Source of the DNA: Collinsella aerofaciens ATCC 25986
GTDB lineage: Bacteria; Actinomycetota; Coriobacteriia; Coriobacteriales; Coriobacteriaceae
Direction: 5' to 3'
Length of the DNA stretch: 64,000 nt
Assembly: GCF_010509075.1 (NCBI RefSeq)
Contig: NZ_CP048433.1
Coordinates: forward strand, 124,001 to 188,000
Under the pieces are notes generated by a model. The model saw nothing but the letters and a program-made list of their open reading frames with translations. It was not told the DNA's origin and ran no database searches. The stretch's first letter is position 1. Every line of letters begins with the position of its first letter. The position numbers and the translations under genes were made by a program. This document shows positions 50,394 through 57,739 of the stretch, piece by piece.

Positions 50394-50550
50394 GATAGCG
50401 CTCCCGCATTGCTGCAGACAGTCCTGTGGGTGTTTCCCACAGGCCCACCAGGTTGTTCGTGCCCGAAAAACCCAGTTCGGCGGGTTTCGCCTCCCCACGG
50501 GGTCAAAGCCTGCCGGCTCGCCCGCGGCTCTTCGTGCCCGCGCCTCTATC
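50394..50550 (-). ncRNA. Lysine riboswitch (L box)
   Basis: Read on the minus strand, P1 is GATAGAGGCGC with GCGCTATC at the end. Between them are the L-box landmarks GAGGCGCGGGCACGAAGAG, GGGGAGGCGAAACCCGCCGAA and GGACTGTCTGCAGCAATGCG. The RNA sits directly before the lysA-dapA-dapB-dapH operon. The P1 3' strand (CGCTATCC) has an 8-nt complement GGATAGCG at 50343-50336 just upstream of the lysA start, suggesting translational control; no terminator follows. Confidence 0.88.
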
Positions 50551-50578
50551 AAGTGGTAAAGACCCTATCACGTTGCAC

Positions 50579-50607
50579 TTTACCAAACAAGAGTATTCGT
50601 ATATAAC
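50579..50607 (+). promoter_or_regulatory. Possible promoter of the dapL candidate
   Basis: TTTACC (50579-50584) and TATAAC (50602-50607) have 17-bp spacing, divergent from the lysine riboswitch. Confidence 0.4.
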
Positions 50608-50700
50608 GTTTAAAAAATGCAGCAATATGCTGGAAACATGTGTGCCACAATCCTGTATCACAATAAGTTGCAACAGATGTGCCTCACGAAGGGATTCTCT

Positions 50701-51888
50701 ATGACCGAGCTCCAAGAACTCCGTCGCTATCGCCGCGATCTCCATCGCATTCCGGAGCTCGATTTCGATCTTCCGCAGACTATCGCCTATATCGAGGGCG
50801 TGTTGGCGCCGCTCGCTTGCGAGGTGACCCATCCGTGTCCCAGCTGCGTCTGCGCTTTCTTCGACGCTGGCGTTGGTGCCGCGCGTGCCACGGCGATTCG
50901 CGCCGATATGGATGCGCTGCCCATCGCGGAGGCGACGGGAGCGGCCTTTGCCTCGATCCATCCCGGCAAGATGCACGCTTGCGGACATGACGGACACATG
51001 GCCATGGCACTTGCCGCCGCGACGTATGTCGACCGTACGATTCGCGAGCAGCCGGGCGCCATTAGGCGCAACGTTCTCTTTGTGTTCCAGCCGGCCGAGG
51101 AAACGACCGGTGGTGCCAAGACGGTATGCGAGAGCGGTGTGTTCGAGCGCTATGGGGCTGACCGCATTTTTGGCTTCCATGTGTGGCCCGATCTGCCTGC
51201 CGGCACGTTGGCGAGTTGTTCCGGTCCGCTGCTGGCGCGTTCGAGTGAGACACACATTCATATTCACGGGACGAGCATCCATATCGCTAAGACCTATGGC
51301 GTTCCGGTCGAGGAGTCGCACGATGTGGCGCTGGCGGCGGCAAAGTTCCTGGTTGCCGAGCGCGAGCTGATGGACGAGCTGGGTGCCGATGAGCCCTGCA
51401 TCGGTAAGTTTGGCCTGCTGCAGGCCGGCACCGTCTGCAATGCGGTGGCGGGGGAGGCCCATGTTGCCGGTAGCTTGCGTGTGTTTACGGACGCCATGTT
51501 CGACCGTGCGCGCGAGGGCGTACGCCGTGCGCTCGACGAGGCGTGCACCGCAACGGGCTGTACGTACGATCTCGACTTTGCCGAGGGCTATCCGCCAGTC
51601 GATAACGACCCCGAGTTGTTTGCCCACATTGCGCCTGCCTTGCCCGAGCTGCAACTTGTGGACGAGCCGCTGTTAATTGCCGAGGACTTTGCTTTCTATC
51701 AGCGCCATCTGCCGGGCGTGTTCTTCTTGCTGGGCACGGGCGTGCCAGAAGGACAAGAAAACCCGATCGACGCTGATGACTGCCCAGCCTATGCGATGAG
51801 CGCTCTGCATACCGATACCATGCTCTTTGACGAGGAGATTCTTCTCAAAGGCCTCGATGTCTACAAACGATTGCTTTTGCTTGACTAA
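50701..51888 (+). CDS. dapL: M20D peptidase, probable N-acetyldiaminopimelate deacetylase
   Basis: The 395-residue zinc hydrolase begins LQELRRYRRDLHRIPELDFD and has RADMDALPIAEATG, the metal site MHACGHDGHMAMAL, the catalytic Glu in FQPAEETTGGAKTV, FHVWPDLPAGTL and the C-terminal LLIAEDFAFYQRHLPGVFFLLG. This strongly resembles Bacillus DapL (YkuR). Divergent placement next to a dap operon containing dapH supports deacetylation of N-acetyl-LL-DAP. General N-acyl-amino-acid amidohydrolases share the fold, so the symbol rests on context. ATG50701 follows AAGGGA. Confidence 0.75.
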   Translation: MTELQELRRYRRDLHRIPELDFDLPQTIAYIEGVLAPLACEVTHPCPSCVCAFFDAGVGAARATAIRADMDALPIAEATGAAFASIHPGKMHACGHDGHMAMALAAATYVDRTIREQPGAIRRNVLFVFQPAEETTGGAKTVCESGVFERYGADRIFGFHVWPDLPAGTLASCSGPLLARSSETHIHIHGTSIHIAKTYGVPVEESHDVALAAAKFLVAERELMDELGADEPCIGKFGLLQAGTVCNAVAGEAHVAGSLRVFTDAMFDRAREGVRRALDEACTATGCTYDLDFAEGYPPVDNDPELFAHIAPALPELQLVDEPLLIAEDFAFYQRHLPGVFFLLGTGVPEGQENPIDADDCPAYAMSALHTDTMLFDEEILLKGLDVYKRLLLLD

Positions 51889-51918
51889 GGCGCAAAGGAC
51901 TATTTGTTCTAGAAAACA

Positions 51919-51939
51919 CGAACAAACGTACGATATAAT
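51919..51939 (+). promoter_or_regulatory. higBA promoter with LexA-like box
   Basis: CGAACAAACGTACG (51919-51932) fits CGAAC-N4-GTTCG with one mismatch and abuts TATAAT (51934-51939). TTTGTTC/GAACAAA inverted arms (51903-51909, 51920-51926) overlap it and may be the HigA operator. Confidence 0.5.
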
Positions 51940-51990
51940 AGAGATGTAAGTCTATAGAAACGTTTGACGTTACTAACGTAAGGCGATACT

Positions 51991-52272
51991 ATGATTGCAT
52001 CGTATAAAGATGAGGATACCGAACGCTTTGCCATGGGTGTGCGGGTCAGGAGGTTCGTGCCCTTTGAGCGTGTTGCGTTGAGGAAGATTCGCCAACTGCA
52101 GGTTTGTGCTTCGCTTGATGATCTTCGCGTTCCACCGGGCAACCGCCTGGAAGCTTTGAAGGGCGATCGTGCCGGTCAATATAGCATCCGTGTTAACGAG
52201 CGCTATCGGGTCTGTTTTGAGTGGAGACAGGAGATGGCTTGGAATGTCGAAATCGTCGATTATCACAAGTGA
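51991..52272 (+). CDS. higB: HigB-like toxin (RelE/ParE superfamily)
   Basis: The 93-residue protein is a probable ribosome-dependent mRNA interferase. VRVRRFVPFERVALRKIRQLQVCASLDDLRVPPGNRLEALKGDRAGQYSIRVNERYRVCFEW matches the HigB plasmid-killer fold, including the C-terminal basic RVNERYRV strand. Toxin-first order with an overlapping antitoxin gene is the diagnostic higBA layout. Its start ATG51991 follows TAAGG. The promoter carries a LexA-like box, so the pair may respond to DNA damage. Confidence 0.87.
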   Translation: MIASYKDEDTERFAMGVRVRRFVPFERVALRKIRQLQVCASLDDLRVPPGNRLEALKGDRAGQYSIRVNERYRVCFEWRQEMAWNVEIVDYHK

Positions 52273-52585
52273 TGAGACTTCGGCCGATTTGCTGTCGCCG
52301 GTGACTCCTGGTGAGCTTCTCAAAGAGGAGTTTCTTGTTCCCATGGGCATTTCTCAATATCGCCTTGCGAAAGAGACTGGGATTCCGGCTCAGCGTATCG
52401 GGCAGATTGTCTTGGGAAAACGTCGCGTGACGGCCGACACCGACCTCCGTCTTTGCCGTTATTTTGGCCTGACGGATGGTTATTGGCTGCGCGCTCAGGT
52501 GGCGTTTGACCTTGAGGCCGAGAAAAGGCGGATCGAACCGGAACTCGACAAGATCGTTCCTGTTCAGCAGGCTATCGCACTGTAG
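52244..52585 (+). CDS. higA: HigA-like antitoxin (XRE helix-turn-helix)
   Basis: The 113-residue protein neutralises HigB and probably represses the operon. SPVTPGELLKEEFLVPMGISQYRLAKETGIPAQRIGQIVLGKRRVTADTDLRLCRYFGLTDGYWLRAQ is the VapI/HigA helix-turn-helix with recognition helix around AQRIGQIVLG, and a short C-terminal tail follows. ATG52244 overlaps the toxin gene by 29 nt with AGGAG about 10 nt upstream. The longer upstream frame is inside higB and unlikely. Confidence 0.87.
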   Translation: MSKSSIITSDETSADLLSPVTPGELLKEEFLVPMGISQYRLAKETGIPAQRIGQIVLGKRRVTADTDLRLCRYFGLTDGYWLRAQVAFDLEAEKRRIEPELDKIVPVQQAIAL

Positions 52586-52614
52586 TGCTCAAAGATGATG
52601 GGGGTGGCGCGGCG

Positions 52615-52938
52615 ATGAGGCGACGCCGACAGTCTGCCGTATATAGTCCGGGTGGATGCGGGTGCGGTTTGCTGCTGCTTCCGGTTATTGCTGTGAGCAT
52701 TGGCGTGATGTTTGCGCTTGCCGGGCTTGCCGCGGCGGCGCTCGTGCTGTTTATCACTGCCATCGGCGTGACGATTTGGCTCTGCCGCAATCGCGAGCAA
52801 CGCCGTGCCGACGGTAAAACCAATGTCGGCTGGGTCGTCTTTCTGATCATTGCGTACCTGCTGAGTGCCAGCTACCTTGTTTTCTTTGTCCTGTTGATGA
52901 TCAGTGCCTTTACCGGGGAATCCGTCACGGTGGGTTGA
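52615..52938 (+). CDS. Small membrane protein, function unknown
   Basis: The 107-residue protein has two hydrophobic segments (LLLLPVIAVSIGVMFALAGLAAAALVLFITAIGVTIWL and VGWVVFLIIAYLLSASYLVFFVLLMISA) separated by a charged loop with NREQRRADGKTN, after a basic N terminus MRRRRQSAV and a Cys-Gly patch GGCGCG. It does not match a family I recognise. ATG52615 is chosen; the GTG overlapping the higA stop has no RBS. It may ride on the higBA transcript. Confidence 0.6.
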   Translation: MRRRRQSAVYSPGGCGCGLLLLPVIAVSIGVMFALAGLAAAALVLFITAIGVTIWLCRNREQRRADGKTNVGWVVFLIIAYLLSASYLVFFVLLMISAFTGESVTVG

Positions 52939-53044
52939 TGCACTGCCAGCAGACGGTCGCGCGCAGTGCGTTTGCTCGGCGTTTGGATAACTGCATTGGT
53001 CGTTTACCGCAGCCTTAGCTCTCAGCTAATGAATTCAAGTTCAA

Positions 53045-53096
53045 TCCTTCCTACGATGTGCTGTGTACCGGCACGGTAGCCGGATCGTAGGAAGGA
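53045..53096 (+). promoter_or_regulatory. Hairpin that hides the RBS of the FxLYD gene
   Basis: TCCTTCCTACGAT (53045-53057) and ATCGTAGGAAGGA (53084-53096) are perfect 13-bp arms; the right arm is the Shine-Dalgarno region of the next gene (ATG53103). An inner CCGGC/GCCGG stem lies in the loop. Confidence 0.65.
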
Positions 53097-53102
53097 TGAA
53101 TA

Positions 53103-53546
53103 ATGGCAAAAGAGGGAAAGAAGCCAATCGGCAAGATTGTCCTAGGCATCATCGTGGTGCTGGTTATTGTCGGTGCCGTGGGCTCTATGGGCGGCAACTC
53201 AACCGATTCGTCTGCGAGCGATTCGGCAAAACCTGCCGAGACGACACGGCAGGCTGAGGAGCAAAAAGAACCGCAAGAACCGTATACCATTGCTGACGAG
53301 GCTGAAGACACTTCCAATCAGTTTACCTATAAGATCACGGGCACCCTGACCAATAACACGGACAAGGAAAAGAGCTACATTCAGATTGAATATGTTCTGT
53401 ATGATGCCGATGGCAACCAGGTTGGAACGGCTCTTGCAAACACCAATCATCTGAAGGCGGGCGGCTCCTGGAAGTTCGAGGCGCTGGGTACGGTGTCTCC
53501 CGACCAGGTTGCTAGCTGGGAGCGTTCGGACGTAAGCGGTTTCTAG
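53103..53546 (+). CDS. Membrane-anchored FxLYD-domain protein
   Basis: The 147-residue protein has an N-terminal uncleaved anchor (IGKIVLGIIVVLVIVGAVGSMGG), a Ser/Glu-rich linker and a C-terminal FxLYD domain: FTYKITGTLTNNTDKEKSYIQIEYVLYDADGNQVGTALANTNHLKAGGSWKFEA. Such domains are extracytoplasmic and of unknown ligand. Its RBS AGGAAGGA is fully contained in a 13-bp hairpin arm, so translation is likely conditional. Confidence 0.78.
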   Translation: MAKEGKKPIGKIVLGIIVVLVIVGAVGSMGGNSTDSSASDSAKPAETTRQAEEQKEPQEPYTIADEAEDTSNQFTYKITGTLTNNTDKEKSYIQIEYVLYDADGNQVGTALANTNHLKAGGSWKFEALGTVSPDQVASWERSDVSGF

Positions 53547-53578
53547 CATGTTGCATGCACTGGGGGAGGTGAAGTCGT

Positions 53579-54001
53579 ATGTCCGATAAAAAGCTGACCG
53601 AGGAGTTGCTCAATGAGCTTCTCGATGCGCCGAACATCGATGGCTATATCAGGGAGCACGACTTTGCCGCCCCGTCGCTTTCGGACTACCTGAAGCAGCT
53701 ACTGCAGGAAAAGGGCTTGGAGCGCTCGCGCGTGGTCCGTATGGCTGATCTCAATGAGACCTTTGGCTATCAGATCTTTACCGGTGCGCGTCATCCGAGT
53801 CGCAATAAGGTGCTGCAGATTGCCTTTGCGATGGCGCTGACGCTCAAAGAGACCAACCGTGCGCTGACGGCTGCCGGGGTAAGCGTCCTTAACTGCAAGG
53901 ACCGCCGCGATGCGATTATCATCTTTTGCATCGATCGCGGGTGCAGTCTCCAAAAGGTCAACGAGGAACTGTATCGCTTTGGCGAGGAGACGGTGAGTTA
54001 G
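53579..54001 (+). CDS. Small cytoplasmic protein paired with a Ser/Thr kinase
   Basis: The 140-residue product lacks membrane segments. PSLSDYLKQLLQEKGLERSRVVRMADLNETFGYQIFTGARHPSRNKVLQIAFAMAL looks like a divergent XRE-type helix-turn-helix (RMADLNETFGYQIFTG), followed by LKETNRALTAAGVSVL and RRDAIIIFCIDRGCSLQKVNEELYRFGE. It lies about 100 bp before a membrane-bound kinase gene. I know this arrangement from gut Clostridia and Coriobacteria, but no function is established. It could be the kinase substrate or a regulator. GGGGGAGG precedes ATG. Confidence 0.7.
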   Translation: MSDKKLTEELLNELLDAPNIDGYIREHDFAAPSLSDYLKQLLQEKGLERSRVVRMADLNETFGYQIFTGARHPSRNKVLQIAFAMALTLKETNRALTAAGVSVLNCKDRRDAIIIFCIDRGCSLQKVNEELYRFGEETVS

Positions 54002-54099
54002 CGGCTGATATCTGAGCCGGTAGAGCTGTCGAACAACGATGCAAACGAACGGGGCGCGGATGCCATGGGGTGTCTGCGCCCTGCGCTATGATGGAGGCT

Positions 54100-55479
54100 A
54101 TGGATACTCAGAGCCCAACATATTCCGATGACGAGCTGACCGCAGCGCTTGCCGAGCACCTGGCGTCGCTCGATCGCGACGACAGCTATCGCGTGGAGCG
54201 TGTACTTAAGCGCTCGTCCGTTGAAGCAACCGAGCTCGTGTACTTTGAAGGAACCGGCGGTGGTTCGCTCGGCCCCTTTGTCCGTAAACGCATCGATGCT
54301 TCGGCTCAAATCGGCGGGGCATACGAGCGTCTGTTTGCCGCTCAGCGGGCAGGCAGGCGTTTTGAGCACCTGCCCAGAATCGTCGATTGTCGTCGTGTGG
54401 GCGACGAGCTCAACGTGGTTATGGAATACATCGAAGGGGAGACGCTCGGGGCGCTGGTGGACCGTCTGGGAGCCACCCCCGATTATGCGCGTGAATTGTA
54501 TCCTGCCCTATGCGATGCCGTGGGCGAGCTCCACGCCGGTTTTGCAATAGCGGGGGAGACGTCGGCGCCGGTGATCCATCGTGACCTCAAGCCGTCGAAT
54601 ATCATCGTGACAGGTGCCAACTATACGCCTGATGACGGCCTGACATTTTCATCGCTGGTGATTATCGACTTGGGGATCGCTCGCGTATGGCGCGACGGCG
54701 CCGATGCCGACACCGTCAAGTTTGGGACACGGCCCTATGCGCCGCCCGAGCAGTATGGGTTTGGGCAGACGAGCGTGCGAAGCGACGTCTACGCACTTGG
54801 CGCCCTGTTGTTCTTCTGCTTGACGGGAGTCGATCCTAAACCAGGGCTCGACCTGCGCGAGCAATGCGAGGCGCGTGGCATTCCCGCTCCACTTGCCGAT
54901 GCCGTCTGCATGTCGATGGCGCTCGACCCGGCCAAGCGTTTTGCGAGTGCGGAAGCATTGGGACGGGCGACGCGCGCGGCATACGATCTAAGTCGCCCCG
55001 TGCGGCCTCTTGCGCCTGTGGCTGTCCGTACTCCGGCCTCGGAGACGGTGTTGACGCCCCAAGGGCTCCAGAACCCCGCGGGGCTTCCTAGGTCTGCCGC
55101 CTCCGCTGCATGCGGTCTGCTCTCTCGCGGTCCGGAGTCTTTGGGGCGCATTTGGAATACGCTCGTCTGTTTCTCGCTGCTCGTGTTCTTTGCCGGTAGT
55201 CACTTTGCCGTCTTTCATCCCACCGGAGCAACCCAAAGCTACCCGACGTGGCTTCTCATAATCGAGTATTTTTTCTTTGTCGATGGCCTTATGGTGCTTA
55301 TGCATTTTGCGCTGCTCGATAAGCGCCGTCTTCGTCGGCGATTCGCATTGCTCGACAGCTATCGCGGCAAGAAGCTCGCGAAACTCTGGCTCAAGGCATT
55401 GGGTGTGCTGCTCCTATGCATGATCGTCATAGTTGCGGTTGCCAATGCGACCGGCGTCGTCGATACCTCCGCTACCTAA
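54100..55479 (+). CDS. Membrane-anchored serine/threonine protein kinase
   Basis: The 459-residue protein has a Hanks-type kinase domain (about 30-300). YRVERVLKRSSVEATELVY starts it, catalytic loop VIHRDLKPSNIIVTG and VIIDLGIARVW (DLG instead of DFG) are intact, the activation segment ends GTRPYAPPEQYG, and SDVYALGALLFFCLTG follows. The C terminus has three or so membrane helices (NTLVCFSLLVFFAGSHFAVF, TWLLIIEYFFFVDGLMVLM, ALGVLLLCMIVIVAVANA). No PASTA repeats, so it is not a PknB-type wall sensor. The start is uncertain (ATG54100, ATG54088, GTG54070). Pairs with the preceding small protein. Confidence 0.82.
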   Translation: MDTQSPTYSDDELTAALAEHLASLDRDDSYRVERVLKRSSVEATELVYFEGTGGGSLGPFVRKRIDASAQIGGAYERLFAAQRAGRRFEHLPRIVDCRRVGDELNVVMEYIEGETLGALVDRLGATPDYARELYPALCDAVGELHAGFAIAGETSAPVIHRDLKPSNIIVTGANYTPDDGLTFSSLVIIDLGIARVWRDGADADTVKFGTRPYAPPEQYGFGQTSVRSDVYALGALLFFCLTGVDPKPGLDLREQCEARGIPAPLADAVCMSMALDPAKRFASAEALGRATRAAYDLSRPVRPLAPVAVRTPASETVLTPQGLQNPAGLPRSAASAACGLLSRGPESLGRIWNTLVCFSLLVFFAGSHFAVFHPTGATQSYPTWLLIIEYFFFVDGLMVLMHFALLDKRRLRRRFALLDSYRGKKLAKLWLKALGVLLLCMIVIVAVANATGVVDTSAT

Positions 55480-55483
55480 AAGA

Positions 55484-55506
55484 AAAGGGCCCCATTGGGG
55501 CCCTTT
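55484..55506. terminator. Bidirectional terminator between kinase and hydrolase genes
   Basis: AAAGGGCCCC and GGGGCCCTTT form a perfect 10-bp stem with loop ATT; T-rich sequence follows in the minus direction. Confidence 0.8.
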
Positions 55507-55516
55507 GCAGTTGCAC

Positions 55517-56650
55517 TTAGATGCGGTTCATCTGAGCGGCGACTTTGTTGTACCAGTCCTGCCACGTGGGCGGGCAGTACTTTTTGGCTGCTGCCGGGGT
55601 AAGGGTGGAGCCGTAGTTGGCGCCCAGATAGGCAACGTGAGCGGAGATGCCCTCGCTCCAGCTGCCAAAGCTGCGCCAACCGCCGCCACGGGCACTCCAG
55701 CCCCAGGCGTTGTAAGAATTGGCGCAATAAGCGCCCTTGGTGCTCTCGATGCAGGCGATGGCGGGGGACCAACGGGGGTCGACACCGGTATTCCAAGCGG
55801 CGACGGCAAAGTTATAGCCCTGGCCTGCCATGGGGGAGCCGGCGAGATAATTGTCGATGCGGCTCGTCCACTCATTAATGAACGAATCGTAATCGGAGCT
55901 ACCGGTATTGGCGTTGTTCACCGTGGTGTCGATGGTGGTGTTGGTGTTGGTGGCCTGGCTGCTGGAATTGCTGCCGCTTACGCCCTCGCCCGAGAGCTTC
56001 TCGGCGGCAGCGGCCTTATCGGCCTCAAGCTTGGCAAGCTCGGCGGCATTTTCCTGCTCGGCTTTTGCCTGTGCCTCGCTGCGGAGCTGCTGGGCCTGCG
56101 CCAGCGCATCCTCGGCGTTTTTCTGCTCTGCCTCAAGCTGAGACTTGGCTTGCTGGAGCTCGGCTTTGTTCTGCTCGAGTTCGGTTTGCATGTTATTGAG
56201 CTGCTCGATCTCGTCGACGCTCGAGCTCGTGATCTGGTTGGTGTATTTGCAGGTCGTGATGAACTCACCCAGGCTCTGCGCGTTGACCAGGAAGCTCACG
56301 ATGGGATTGGTGCCCTTCTGATACTTGTACAGATCGCGCATGGCGGAGCTTGCCTTGGCCTGCTGCTCGGGAAGCTTAGCCTCGATTTCCTCGATGCTTG
56401 CCTCATTGGAGTCAATCTGCTTTTGCAGGTCATCGAGTTTGGTGCGGGCGTCGTTGTAGGCGCTCGTGGCGGCTTCGATCTTCTGCTGGGCTGCGGAAAG
56501 CTGGTCCTGCGTTGCCTGCGAGGCGGCATACGCCGCAACGGGGGAGAGCATCGGCGTGGCCGTCAGCGCAACGGCGAGCGCGGCGCTCGTGATGATACGA
56601 GCCGGCTTCGACGCAATGAGCGCTGCGGTGCGATGATTCGAATGCTGCAT
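55517..56650 (-). CDS. Secreted cell-wall hydrolase: coiled coil plus glucosaminidase/lysozyme-like domain
   Basis: The 377-residue exported protein has a signal peptide (about 1-43, ending AAYAAS), a long coiled coil (about 45-215; QDQLSAAQQKIEAATSAYNDARTKLDDLQKQI and following Glu/Gln-rich heptads) as in PcsB/CwlO-type proteins, and a Ser/Asn/Thr linker. The C-terminal lysozyme-like domain has YNFAVAAWNTGVDPRWSPAIACIESTKG (probable catalytic Glu), NAWGWSARGGGWRSFGSWSEGISAHVAYL. Coiled-coil hydrolases of this build are usually controlled by FtsEX, which is inference. ATG56650 follows AGAGGGA. Confidence 0.8.
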   Translation of the reverse strand: MQHSNHRTAALIASKPARIITSAALAVALTATPMLSPVAAYAASQATQDQLSAAQQKIEAATSAYNDARTKLDDLQKQIDSNEASIEEIEAKLPEQQAKASSAMRDLYKYQKGTNPIVSFLVNAQSLGEFITTCKYTNQITSSSVDEIEQLNNMQTELEQNKAELQQAKSQLEAEQKNAEDALAQAQQLRSEAQAKAEQENAAELAKLEADKAAAAEKLSGEGVSGSNSSSQATNTNTTIDTTVNNANTGSSDYDSFINEWTSRIDNYLAGSPMAGQGYNFAVAAWNTGVDPRWSPAIACIESTKGAYCANSYNAWGWSARGGGWRSFGSWSEGISAHVAYLGANYGSTLTPAAAKKYCPPTWQDWYNKVAAQMNRI

Positions 56651-56713
56651 CCAGTCCCTCTGCAATCAATCGTAGGTTATGGTTCGAGGTGTATTCTACT
56701 ACTGCTTTCGACC

Positions 56714-56757
56714 TCAACTTGAACCTTAAAGGTCCCAAAGGGTCAAGTTGAACTTGA
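56714..56757. promoter_or_regulatory. Cluster of TCAASTTGA motifs
   Basis: TCAACTTGA (56714-56722) and TCAAGTTGAACTTGA (56743-56757, itself a 7+1+7 palindrome) lie upstream of the hydrolase gene. Probable operator sites of an unknown regulator. Confidence 0.4.
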
Positions 56758-56884
56758 GGCTTTGGCTTTGACCTGCAGTTATGATGAATTGTTGAGAAAC
56801 CATAGAGTTCAACTTTAACGTTACGGCACCCTATTGCAACGGGATTCTTGGCTGTAAAAGCTACTTCAACGTGGGATTTTGCAA

Positions 56885-57517
56885 CTACAGGGTTCCTTCG
56901 CGACGAGCCTGCTCCACCTCTTTGAGTGCGTCGGCGGGAGTGAAGGAACAGGTGCCATCGCCGAGCTTGACCACCTGTATGTCGTCGCCGGTATGGGCTT
57001 CTCCGCCTTGTAGCACCACGCCGAAAATGCCCTCGTGGGGAAAGATACAGTCGCCGGCGAGATAGTAGATGGCACAGCGGGTGTGGCAGACCTTGCCGAT
57101 CTGACTGATTTCGACCAGGACATCGTTGCCAATCTTGAGCTGCGTTCCCAGGGGGAGCGAGAGCAGGTTGATGCCCTGGGTTGTGAAGTTCTCGCCAAAG
57201 TCGCCCTCGTGCACATCGAGCCCGCGCGCCTGCGCCGTCTGGATAGACTCTGCAGCTAAAAAGGAAACCTGGCGGTGCCAATGCCCGGCGTGCGCATCGG
57301 AGGCGAGGCCAAATTGCTCTATAACGGTGTCGTGTCCATCGGCGACGGGCGACTTGCGCGTGCCCTTGTGTGCCGACGTGTTGATCGAGACGATGCGGGC
57401 GGGTCCGTTGTAGGCGTCGTTTGCCGTGCACAGGGGAGCGGTCGCTTTCGCACGTTCCGCCAGCTCGCGCCTCGCGGCATTGAGGATGGGATTATCGGTC
57501 GGATGGTCTTGGGGCAC
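56885..57517 (-). CDS. MOSC-domain protein
   Basis: The 210-residue protein has the beta-barrel MOSC fold found in molybdenum-cofactor sulfurases. RIVSINTSAHKGTRKSP opens the domain, HRQVSFLAAESIQTAQARGLDVHEGDFGENFTTQGINLLSLPLGTQLKIG is characteristic, and IGKVCHTRCAIYYLAGDCIFPHEGIFGVVLQGG carries the conserved Cys. Standalone MOSC proteins are thought to deliver sulfur or modify Moco; no Moco genes are adjacent here. GTG57517 follows GAAAGG at 7 nt. Confidence 0.82.
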   Translation of the reverse strand: MPQDHPTDNPILNAARRELAERAKATAPLCTANDAYNGPARIVSINTSAHKGTRKSPVADGHDTVIEQFGLASDAHAGHWHRQVSFLAAESIQTAQARGLDVHEGDFGENFTTQGINLLSLPLGTQLKIGNDVLVEISQIGKVCHTRCAIYYLAGDCIFPHEGIFGVVLQGGEAHTGDDIQVVKLGDGTCSFTPADALKEVEQARREGTL

Positions 57518-57739
57518 GTGTGCGCCTTTCGCTCGAAGATGTCAATACGCTGAATCCTACAACAACGGTAGGTTCATTGCCCATTGTCATACAACGGTGG
57601 GCGCCGTCTTCGTGCTGGACGAATACGTCGATTGCCATAGATACGGTGGAGCTTTGGGCGCCGGCGGCTTGGCACGCTAGAATAAATCAGTTGCGCAAAG
57701 ACCGCCCGTTGTGTGGGCAGTTCATGATAGGAAGTTTCC

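Noticed and set aside
50323-50600. T-box or leader peptide upstream of lysA
   Set aside because: No T-box AGGGTGGNACCGCG sequence; the conserved blocks match the lysine riboswitch instead.
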